A stretch of DNA of 6,742 nucleotides from contig SKIU01000087.1 in assembly GCA_007116275.1 (NCBI GenBank), positions 1 through 6,742 on the forward strand, read 5' to 3'. Each line of letters opens with the position of its first letter. Within the stretch, counting starts at the first letter, position 1. The translations under genes were made by a program, and so were the position numbers. The notes under the pieces were generated by a model that saw only the letters and a list, made by a program, of their open reading frames with translations, was not told where the DNA came from and did no database searches. Shown here piece by piece: positions 1-6,719 of this stretch. This stretch comes from a candidate division SR1 bacterium (GTDB taxonomy: Bacteria; Patescibacteriota; Gracilibacteria; Absconditabacterales; Absconditicoccaceae).

Positions 1-2
1 AG

Positions 3-182
3 ATACTTATGTTGTTGGCCAAAAAACACTTTGGTTGGACCTTGGAAAAAATAGGTGACTTCTTTGGTGGTAAGAATCACGCTACCGTCATCTATGCTAT
101 CGATAATATTACAAAAAAATGTAAAACAGACGCAACTATCTGTCATGATTACAATATTTTCACTGAATGGATTGAACAGTAA
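3..182 (+). CDS. dnaA: DnaA replication initiator, C-terminal DNA-binding domain (5' partial)
   Basis: The last 59 codons and TAA stop of a gene that begins before the window. They correspond to domain IV of DnaA, the helix-turn-helix domain that binds DnaA boxes at oriC. The read has the family pattern: an AKKHFGWTLEKIGDFFGG helix pair, then GGKNHATVIYAIDNI, equivalent to the DnaA signature GGRDHSTVxxA. The conserved His and second Thr of the signature are present, while the usual Arg-Asp is Lys-Asn and the next Ser/Thr is Ala. The ATPase domain lies outside the window. No UGA falls in this part. The gene is convergent with the lipoprotein gene, with 38 bp between the stops and no clear hairpin there. 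Identification rests on the signature motif. The Met at codon 3 of this piece is internal, not a start. Confidence 0.9.
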   Translation: MLMLLAKKHFGWTLEKIGDFFGGKNHATVIYAIDNITKKCKTDATICHDYNIFTEWIEQ

Positions 183-220
183 TGTCTATTGTATAGTGGT
201 ATATGTTGGTGTATCTTTAT

Positions 221-568
221 TTATATACCCTCTAATTTTTTCCCAATAGTACGTATCCAAGATTTTCCTTGTTCACCATAACTTTCAGCTTTTTCTTTTA
301 CTTCTATTGCTTGATTCTGTAGTTCCTGAGATTTTTCTTGCAGTTCTTGCAATTGTATCTGATATACTTGAATCTGTGCTTGGAGTTCTTCGATTCTTTG
401 TTTATTCTCATTGTACGCTGTAGTTCATTGTTGTATGGTTTCGTTTTCTTTTATGAGTTGTTGTATTTGTGTGTTGATGGTATTGATTGCTTCTTGTGGT
501 TTTTCTTGTACACGAGCACATCAGCTTATAACAACAAAACACAAACCCAAAACAATAATTTTATACAT
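221..568 (-). CDS. Small coiled-coil lipoprotein, 115 aa
   Basis: Read with UGA as Gly, the gene runs from ATG to TAA without interruption. Residues 1-17 form a short lipoprotein signal: Met-Tyr-Lys, a hydrophobic stretch, then the lipobox I14-S15-G16-C17. Gly16 is encoded by UGA, so the standard code would stop one residue before the lipidated Cys. The mature part is rich in Gln, Glu, Lys and Ile in heptad-like spacing from about residue 22 to 98, which predicts a long alpha-helical coiled coil, and it ends in a basic tail (WIRTIGKKLEG). A second UGA is at residue 48. The gene lies 22 bp downstream of clpC on the same strand with no terminator between, so it is probably cotranscribed. I do not recognise a family; small envelope lipoproteins with such helices often have a spacer or structural role, which is inference only. 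The start is the only ATG with a signal sequence. Confidence 0.8.
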
Positions 569-590
569 ATTATCTATGGTGTAGTAAAGT

Positions 591-3164
591 TTATTTTTTC
601 ATTACTTGCTCAATCAATTCTGGTTCTATTTCATCATGGATATATCTATCCAATGGCCTTGCTCCATAGGCAGGATCGTATATTTTCTCTACAATATCAT
701 CTATCTTTTTCTTGGTGAACCTTGGTACTTTTACCTGTGTTTTATCACTCCATACAGACAAAAATTCTTTGACTTTCTTGTTAAATATATCGGTGATAAC
801 TTCTTTACTGAGTGGTTTAAATATGACTGTATGATCTATTCTATTCAGCATCTCTGGACTCATATGATCTTTTACTTGAGTCATCACTCTTTCTTTAATT
901 TCACTGAAGTTTTTGTCTGATATATCTTGGATACTATCTTCACCAGCAAATCAAATACGAGCTTGCTTGATACCAAATTCTTCTGCTCACAGGTTACTTG
1001 TCATAATAATAATAGTACTCTTGAAGTCTATAATTCTACCTTTGGCATCTTTCAGGTGTCCTTCATCCAGTATTTGCAATAAGATGTTGAGTACATCAGG
1101 GGATGCTTTTTCGATCTCATCAAAGAGGATAACAGAATATGGTTTTCTTCTTACTGCTTCAGTCAGATTTCCTCACTCTTCATAACCCACGTATCCTGCT
1201 GGTGATCAGATAAGTTTAGATACGCTGTATTTTTCCATAAATTCAGACATATCGACTCTGATCATTGCTTTTTCATCACCAAAATATATTTTTGCGATCA
1301 ATTTTGCCAAAAATGTCTTCCCGACTCAAGTTGGGCCTAAGAAGAGAAATGATCCGATAGGTTTATCTTTTTCAATAACAGACAGTCTGTTTCTGGTTAG
1401 TGATTTAACTACAGCTTTCACTGCTTCTTCTTGACCAAGAATTCTATCGCTCAGTTCATTTTCTAGTCTCCTAAGTTTATCTATCTCAGATTCAGTTACT
1501 ATTTTTGCAGGAATACCAGCTTTATCAGCTAATACTCATCATACATCATCTAGGGTAATAACTGGTCTAAGGTGGAGTGGGATATTTTTGCTTGTTCTGA
1601 GCTTATTGATATTTTTTTTCAACTCTTCTTCTTTTTCTTTGAGTTCAGCAGCTTTGAAATAATCTTGTTTCTCGATAGCAGCTTCTATCTTCGCTTCTAT
1701 TTTTTTGATATCTTTTATCGCATCTTTATAGCTGTCATCATTTTCCAACTTTTGTGCAAGTGTTGATTTCTTAGCACATGCCTCATCAATAATATCCAAT
1801 GCTTTATCAGGCAGATGTTTATTGAGCATATATCTTTTACTTAGTTTGATAGCTGAAGAGATGCTTTCATCAGCAATTTGTACTCCATGGAAATCTTCAT
1901 ATGTTTGTTTTAGTCACTGCATAATCGCTTCAGTTGTTTCTATATCTGGTTCATCAACGATTATCTCTTGAAATCTTCTTTTGAGTGCAGCATCTTTTTC
2001 GATATGTTTCTGGTACTCGTCATGAGTAGTTGCTCCGATAAGTTTTATTTTACCTCTTGCTAACAATGGTTTAATCATTTGTGCTGCATCATTGTTTTCT
2101 TGTCCACCAGCACCGATGATCGTGTGTAGTTCGTCAATAAATAAAATAATATTATTCATTGGATCTATAGCTTCATCAAGGATTGATTTCATCCTTGCTT
2201 CAAATTCTCCTCTATATTTTGTTCCAGCAACAACACTTCACATATCAAGCATCATAATCCTTTTGTCTTTGAGTTTTTCAGGCACATTCCCTTTAGCGAT
2301 TCTTTGTGCTAATCCTTCCACGATAGCAGTTTTCCCTACACCAGCTTCACCAATAAGTAGTGGATTATTCTTATTTTTTCTTAGTAAGGTGTAGATCGCT
2401 TGATCTATCTCTTTTTCTCTTCCAATAATTGGATCAATAAATCCATCTTTATATTCCTTCGTAAGATCAGTACCAAAATATTCAACAGTCAGTTTTTTAT
2501 CTTCCTTATCATCTTGTTTTCATCCTCATGGATTCATGCCATCTTTGTCAACGATTTCACTTTCTACAGCATCAAGCATCATGTTTATCTGTTGTACGTT
2601 GTCAATTTTTTCAATCTGCATAATTTTAATAGTATTAGGATCTAAATGTAACTTCCTAAACATTTTATGGAGAATCTCTAAAAATGCAAATAATCAAATC
2701 GTCTTTACAGCATTGTTTTGCAGTACCATATCGCAGTTGTCCTGTATGCTTTGTATGTCTATTTGTTGCTCTTTACAGTACTTGATAGTTTCACTGGACA
2801 AATCACAAAATGACACAAAAAATAGTGTTAAAAAGTCTAATTTTGATGTATCTGTGCTTACATATTGCAAAATTTTGGTTTCTACTTTTTTATTAAATGG
2901 AATATTTCTTCTTTCCTCGAACGAGATTCATTCCAAAATATCAGCATACATGTCTTCATAATATATCGCTAATGGCTCTACAGCATTACGTAATCATAAT
3001 AGATTACATAATAATCCGAAGTGTTTTTGTTGTTGCATAAAAGCAAATATTCCCCAGAAAAGATTGTCGCCAGACACTGTTCTCTGATTATGTATTGTGG
3101 CTATATGTGTTGCGTGTTGGACGCAAGTGATTGCTTGGGTAGTAAACGTTTCTTGTCTTTTCAT
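591..3164 (-). CDS. clpC: ClpC-type AAA+ unfoldase (Clp ATPase), 857 aa
   Basis: Hexameric class I Clp ATPase that unfolds proteins and feeds them to ClpP. Residues 7 to about 150 form the Clp N domain. NBD1 has Walker A GEAGVGKT at 272-279 and Walker B LFIDE ending at Glu345. A short middle region holds a UVR-like motif at about 492-520, typical of ClpC rather than the long middle domain of ClpB. NBD2 has Walker A GPTGVGKT at 610-617 and Walker B ILFDE ending at Glu683. An Ile-Gly-Phe tripeptide at 737-739 fits the ClpP-docking loop. There are fourteen in-frame UGA codons, many at conserved glycines: G613 in Walker A2, the Gly of LIGSPAGYVG and YEEGGNLTEA, and G738 of the docking loop. ATG at 3164 was chosen over the in-frame ATG at 3038 because it restores the first helix of the N domain; a TAG lies 12 codons upstream. 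The length fits the family (about 810-860). The first gene of a probable two-gene unit with the downstream lipoprotein. Confidence 0.96.
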
Positions 3165-3224
3165 ACGCTTGGTATTGCAAAGATAAATACAAAGCTACTG
3201 ATACTTATTTTTCTTATCATTGCA

Positions 3225-3251
3225 ATAGCACTTAATCTATTTTGGTGCTAA
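3225..3251 (-). promoter_or_regulatory. CIRCE-like HrcA operator upstream of clpC
   Basis: On the minus strand this reads TTAGCACCA, nine bases, AAGTGCTAT. The CIRCE consensus is TTAGCACTC-N9-GAGTGCTAA. Seven of nine positions match in each half, the spacer is exactly nine, and the mismatches are the two innermost bases of the left half and the two end bases of the right half. CIRCE is bound by the heat-shock repressor HrcA. The site begins 60 bp upstream of the clpC start, where it would overlap or closely follow the transcription start. A GATAAT, a 5/6 match to a -10 box, sits just upstream on the same strand at 3261-3256, but I see no convincing -35 to go with it. Being between divergent genes, the site could also affect alr. 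No hrcA gene is in the window. Confidence 0.7.
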
Positions 3252-3266
3252 TTTTATTATCCCTTA

Positions 3267-3294
3267 TTGCAATATAGAAAGAAACTCCTATAAC
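3267..3294 (+). promoter_or_regulatory. Candidate alr promoter
   Basis: TTGCAA (3267-3272, 4/6 match to a -35 box), a 16-bp spacer and TATAAC (3289-3294, 5/6 match to a -10 box) point toward alr. The predicted start of transcription near 3301 would give a leader of about 33 nt. The region is very AT-rich, so matches of this quality can occur by chance. Confidence 0.35.
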
Positions 3295-3306
3295 AATCTT
3301 GTTATA
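3289..3306. repeat. 18-bp palindrome TATAACAA-TC-TTGTTATA
   Basis: Two perfect 8-bp inverted arms are separated by 2 bp. The left arm includes the candidate -10 box of alr, so the site is placed where a dimeric repressor could block transcription, or where the early alr transcript could form a weak hairpin. I recognise no regulator that binds this sequence. Confidence 0.45.
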
Positions 3307-3333
3307 TATTTTTATCCTAAATTTGCAACCCAT

Positions 3334-4473
3334 ATGTTAGATTTTTTGAGAAGATTGTTTCATCCACGTGTTACACCGATGAATACAATATATATCGACC
3401 GCAGTGCGATCATACACAATCTCAAAATGCTACAGAAGCTGCAACCTCAAGCGACTTTGTTTCCGGTCGTTAAGTCAAATGCCTATGGTCACTGACTTAA
3501 GCAGATGGTTAAAATTTTAGACAAAATAGATCTGCCATATATTGTAGTAGACTCATTTCCTGAGTATGCAATCGTCAAAAAATATAGCAAGAAAAATATT
3601 CTTTTATTGGGAGAAACACTCCCGGAAAATTATAGATTCTTTGACCCTAAAAAAGTAACATTTTGTGTCTATAATCTCAAAACACTAGAAAAACTTGGTC
3701 GTTGGGGAAAGTCACTAAAAGTCCATATTTTTGTTAATACCGGCATGTATAGAGAGTGAGCAAATATCCATACATTGTCTGATTATATACAATTGCTACA
3801 AAAATACCCAAACATACAAGTAGAGTGAATATTATCTCATTTTCATAGTGCAGATGACGTAGGTATACAATCTATGGATATACAGGTAGAGGCATTTAAG
3901 AAGGCATATTATACCTTTTTGGATGCCTGATTTACCCCTATATATAGATACATAGCAAATAGCGCTGGTGTATTGAAGATGGATGATGATTTTTTTAATG
4001 CGGCTAGACCGGGTATATCGATGTATGGTTACAACCCACTCCATCCAGATGATGAGTTTTATGATAAAGGCAAAAATCTTAAACCAGCAATGCGTATCAC
4101 CACTAGAGTAGTAGCGCTACAAGAAGTGAGAGCGGGGCAGTGAGTTAGTTATGAGTACAAATGGCTTGCTCCTGACGCAACCACTATCGCAGTAGTCCCT
4201 TTTGGTTATGCAGAGTGATTGGCTATATCTATGTCCAATACTATCACATTGAGCTGGAAAGGGAAAAAAATACAACAAGTCTGACGTGTGACAATGAATC
4301 TCACCTGTGTTGATGTCGCTAATTATAGTGTGTCCCTGGGTGATGAACTAGAAGTGGTATCAAATAAGGTAAATGCACACAATAGTATCTATGCATTAGC
4401 TAAGGCTGCTAATACCATACCATACGAAATCCTCGTAAAGCTTGATCCGAAGATTAGAAGGGAAGTGGTGTAG
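3334..4473 (+). CDS. alr: Alanine racemase (PLP-dependent), 379 aa
   Basis: Converts L-alanine to D-alanine in the cytoplasm for peptidoglycan synthesis. The fold-type III PLP motif is VVKSNAYGHG at 45-54: Lys47 would bind PLP, and Gly54 is encoded by UGA. Other landmarks are HFHSADD near 169, NSAGVL after it, RPGISMYG with Arg225 (expected to contact the pyridine nitrogen of PLP), GVSYEYKW with Tyr273 as the second catalytic base, VPFGYAEG, and GRVTMN at 317-322. Seven in-frame UGA codons were seen, several at family glycines (YGHG, GQGVSY, GYAEG, the Gly of GRVTM). Asn322 is where many alanine racemases have Asp. Full length for the family. The start at 3334 adds 15 residues before a second in-frame ATG at 3379 (MNTIYIDRSA), which is equally close to the usual family start; neither has a Shine-Dalgarno sequence. 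The gene ends TAG, followed directly by TGATAA. Confidence 0.95.
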
Positions 4474-4544
4474 TGATAAATGATGAGTTATGAATTATGA
4501 ATGGTTGTGATATGTAAATATTTTTATCAACTATTGTTTTGTTC

Positions 4545-4568
4545 GACAAGTTTGTTTGCTTGTTTTTT
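4545..4568 (+). terminator. Weak Rho-independent terminator candidate after alr
   Basis: ACAAG and CTTGT form a 5-bp stem, extended at both ends by possible G-T wobbles, around an 8-nt loop and followed directly by six T. It lies 72 nt after the alr stop. The stem is short and AT-rich, so termination would be weak. Confidence 0.35.
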
Positions 4569-4571
4569 CTG

Positions 4572-4598
4572 TTGATAATTGGTACAATATGATATAAT
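4572..4598 (+). promoter_or_regulatory. Extended -10 promoter in the gap after alr
   Basis: TTGATA (4572-4577, 5/6 match to -35) and a perfect TATAAT (4593-4598) are separated by 15 bp. The -10 is preceded by TGa, giving an extended -10 element that compensates for the short spacer. This is the best sigma-70-type match in the window. Transcription would start near 4605, about 200 nt before the next coding start, implying a small RNA or a long leader. Confidence 0.55.
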
Positions 4599-4604
4599 GA
4601 GAAA

Positions 4605-4676
4605 GCTGTTGTAATTTTCGACAACAAATAGATACCAAAAGTTTACAGTTCCGATATGTCGGGGCTATAATTTTTT
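4605..4676 (+). ncRNA. Possible small structured RNA or leader, about 72 nt
   Basis: Inferred from the promoter just upstream and a terminator-like hairpin at the end. It contains a 6-bp hairpin (TGTTGT at 4607-4612 with ACAACA at 4621-4626, 8-nt loop), a purine-rich linker, and an 8-bp hairpin at 4647-4666 with a T run after it. It matches no RNA family I know; I compared it by eye with 4.5S RNA and CRISPR repeats without a match. It could equally be the 5' part of a long leader for the redox lipoprotein gene. Confidence 0.3.
4647..4676 (+). terminator. Terminator-like hairpin with T run
   Basis: AGTTCCGA (4647-4654) pairs with TCGGGGCT (4659-4666) across a TATG loop: eight pairs, two of them G-U. 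After ATAA come six T (4671-4676). The U tract starts four bases from the stem, slightly farther than ideal. The 3' arm overlaps GGGCTA (4662-4667), which can instead pair with TAGCCC at the start of the 23-bp repeat (4681-4686). Confidence 0.4.
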
Positions 4677-4680
4677 GATT

Positions 4681-4703
4681 TAGCCCAACCAAAACATCCC
4701 TCA
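4681..4703. repeat. 23-bp direct repeat, copy 1
   Basis: A perfect 23-base match to 6720-6742, beginning TAGCCCAACC and ending ATCCCTCA. It lies 102 bp upstream of the redox lipoprotein gene. The base before the match differs between the copies, so the left boundary is real. Confidence 0.9.
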
Positions 4704-4705
4704 CA

Positions 4706-4754
4706 AAAATGCAAGATGATATAGCTGCCTTTATACACTAAAAATTTGCATTTT
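4706..4754. repeat. Inverted repeat AAAATGCAA / TTGCATTTT
   Basis: Perfect 9-bp arms at 4706-4714 and 4746-4754, with 31 bases between. The right arm contains the candidate -35 box of the next promoter. It starts two bases after copy 1 of the 23-bp repeat and may belong to the same element. Confidence 0.5.
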
Positions 4755-4774
4755 CTCTAAAGTGTTTGTATAAT
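4746..4774 (+). promoter_or_regulatory. Promoter candidate for the redox lipoprotein gene
   Basis: TTGCAT (4746-4751, only 3/6 match to -35), an ideal 17-bp spacer and a perfect TATAAT (4769-4774). Transcription would start near 4781, giving a leader of about 25 nt. Confidence 0.5.
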
Positions 4775-4805
4775 CAGGATATCTATTTATTTTGTATCTT
4801 TGATT

Positions 4806-6695
4806 ATGCATATAACAAAGAGATTAATTTTGTCTATTATATTGGTATGTATAACCACATTTCTTGTAGGATGTACATTACTTCCTGAGCCATATACATT
4901 TGATGATGCATATGATGATTTTATGCAGGATAATATTGGTACACGATCACTATCATGAATGCAAGCACTGCCTATGGGCTCCTATAGAGATAATATAACG
5001 CATTTGAAGGTTGATCTAGATATGCCAGATATTAATGCAGCGCTAAATCGATCCTCATATACACAGTATCGTGATGATATACTCAAGATATTGGTTGGCA
5101 ATGATAGTGATGATATATTATATAACTATACTGGTGATATACATATTCAGATACAGGGTGATGAGGATAATTTCATGTTTGATGGATCTGCGGATGTGTG
5201 AGTAGGCTTACAGATACAGGGATATAAGAACCAAGGTTTTGTGAGATTGGTTGATTTATTTCTGGATATATGATCCGAATCTTTCAGTGAATTTGGAGGG
5301 ATAGTTGATTATATACAAGAATATTTAAACAATCGATATACATTCAGATATGAAGATGATATAATACAAGAATATTTGTCTGTAGTATGATGACTCATGT
5401 TGCAGCAAAAAATGTTGGTATTGCAGCAATATATCATTGATAATCAAATATTTTTTCCTGATGGCCCAATACAAACTTATGACGATACGCCAGCATATAA
5501 ATTAGTTTTTGATGAAGAAAAAGTTACATGATTGGTAAATATGATACCAGACACTCTCCTAGACTTAAACATGTCTGTTATTTTGACAGAGCTGGGATAT
5601 ATATTGCCTATATTCGATATGATGCAAGATGTTTCGTATATATTTGACTATGCGTATCTACTAGTACCTGAACCGCATGATACACATCTGATAGTGCAGT
5701 ATTTACTAGAGGATAAATATGGTTCTGGATCGATGCTTATTCAAATGGGATGATGATCGATAGATATCAATATGTTGTATGGTAGTGAGTATGACAATAT
5801 ACAGCTCCATCTGACAATAGATGATAAATGATTGTTTGTGTCTGTAGGCATGTATGAAGATGATCTTTTTGAGATTGATGCATATATCTCTGCAGTACCT
5901 GAGTTTGATAATGTATGAAAGGGGTTTGATATTGATATTCGTGTTGATGCTAGTGCTATGGATATAGAATGATCGATGAGTCATGATGATGCATCGATTA
6001 CAATGAACGTCAAAACTCGTGAGTCAGTTGTGTCCTGATTGGATATAGAAAAGCCTGGAGAAGTAGTGGAGCTAGGAGAATTGATTGAGGATGTATTTGA
6101 TCTATTGTTTTTTGGTCCAGTAGTTATGGAAGATTCATCTTTGCATGATGATCTGATTGATCCCTATATAGAACAACACAAGAGAGAGTTTGCACAATGC
6201 TTGACAGACAATGATATAATTATGTACGGAACAGACCGATGTCCATTCTGTCAATCACAGAAAAATATATTTGGTGATGCGTTTGAACAGGTAACATATA
6301 TTGATTGTGACCAAAGTCGTATGCAATGTCAAAATGCTGGTATACAATGATTTCCTACGTGGATCACCGCAGATGGGCAACAGCTTCAGTGAAAAAAATC
6401 ATTCAATGACTTAGCTAGTGTTAGTCCGTGTATATGGTTTTGAGATGATTCAGAAGAATATGATGTAGATGTAAACACTCAAACATCTTTTGATGATGAT
6501 ATGTGATTTGTAGAGTCGGATGGTCTAACTAATGAGGATGTGGAGCTTATGCAAGAGCTCTTGAATGCTTTAGAAATCAAAACAGATATAGATCAAGATG
6601 GGGAGTCTGCGCATACAGATAATGTGGATAGTCATCAAATACTCTTAGAGCTCCTAATGATGCGTGAACAGCGTCTGCAAGAGATGCAAGACTAG
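4806..6695 (+). CDS. Acidic lipoprotein with C-terminal CPFC thioredoxin-like domain, 629 aa
   Basis: With UGA as Gly this is one open frame from ATG to TAG with 16 UGA codons, including two UGA-UGA pairs. Residues 1-23 are a lipoprotein signal: basic start, hydrophobic core, lipobox L20-V21-G22-C23. Residues from about 30 to 455 are Asp/Glu-rich with alternating beta-like and helical stretches; I do not recognise this region. From about 458 (REFAQCLTDNDIIMYG) a thioredoxin-like domain begins, with CPFC at 479-482, an FGDAF helix, and GFPTW at 515-519 supplying the cis-Pro (Pro517); Gly515 is UGA. It resembles the periplasmic thioredoxin-like domain that follows VKOR in bacterial VKOR fusions, but no membrane VKOR domain is present. 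Residues after about 545 are an acidic tail and a helix (ELLMMREQRLQEMQ). Likely role: lipid-anchored thiol-disulfide chemistry outside the membrane. The start has no Shine-Dalgarno sequence but begins the signal peptide. The 23-bp repeats lie on both sides. Confidence 0.88.
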
Positions 6696-6719
6696 TTTTT
6701 GTCTATAGTATGTGTATCC

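Larger units (their letters stand above)
4474..4805 (+). other. 332-bp intergenic region rich in signals
   Basis: No convincing protein gene lies here in any frame, even with UGA as Gly. In order it holds a weak hairpin with a T run, a strong extended -10 promoter, a short hairpin-rich stretch that could be a small RNA, copy 1 of the 23-bp repeat, a 9-bp inverted repeat, and a second promoter 32 bp before the downstream lipoprotein gene. The first 70 bases after alr are low-complexity ATGA/TTATGA sequence with no visible function. Confidence 0.7.

Noticed and set aside
183..220. oriC or DnaA boxes next to dnaA
   Set aside because: The 38-bp gap and nearby sequence hold no TTATCCACA-like boxes; the origin, if linked to dnaA, is probably on its other side.
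338..2961. Plus-strand open frames opposite the lipoprotein and clpC (for example 338-718, 606-920, 2092-2394, 2536-2961)
   Set aside because: They are antisense shadows of confirmed minus-strand genes, with compositions typical of reverse reads and no recognisable domains.
591..3038. clpC start at the ATG at 3038
   Set aside because: It would remove 42 residues that form the first part of the Clp N domain; the ATG at 3164 keeps them and is followed by open frame.
591..3164. ClpB rather than ClpC
   Set aside because: The region between the two ATPase domains is short with a UVR-like motif, not the long ClpB middle domain, and there is an IGF loop for ClpP binding.
4480..4578. A 32-codon frame after alr (with UGA as Gly)
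   Set aside because: It is very short, low in complexity, has no start signal and covers the terminator and promoter elements.
4647..4686. Classical transcription attenuator with terminator and antiterminator
   Set aside because: The competing partner TAGCCC lies after the T run, so it would form too late to prevent termination in the usual way. Kept only as alternative folding.
3832..5984. Minus-strand open frames at 3832-4044 and 5706-5984
   Set aside because: They lie opposite alr and the redox lipoprotein, whose motifs or continuous frames are convincing.
591..6695. Frequent in-frame TGA codons suggesting that clpC, alr and the redox lipoprotein are pseudogenes
   Set aside because: The frame never shifts, all catalytic motifs are intact and the TGA codons fall on conserved glycines. 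Recoding explains all of them.
591..6695. UGA as selenocysteine or tryptophan
   Set aside because: UGA occurs too often and at Gly rather than Cys or Trp positions; TGG codons and TGT/TGC codons are used normally.
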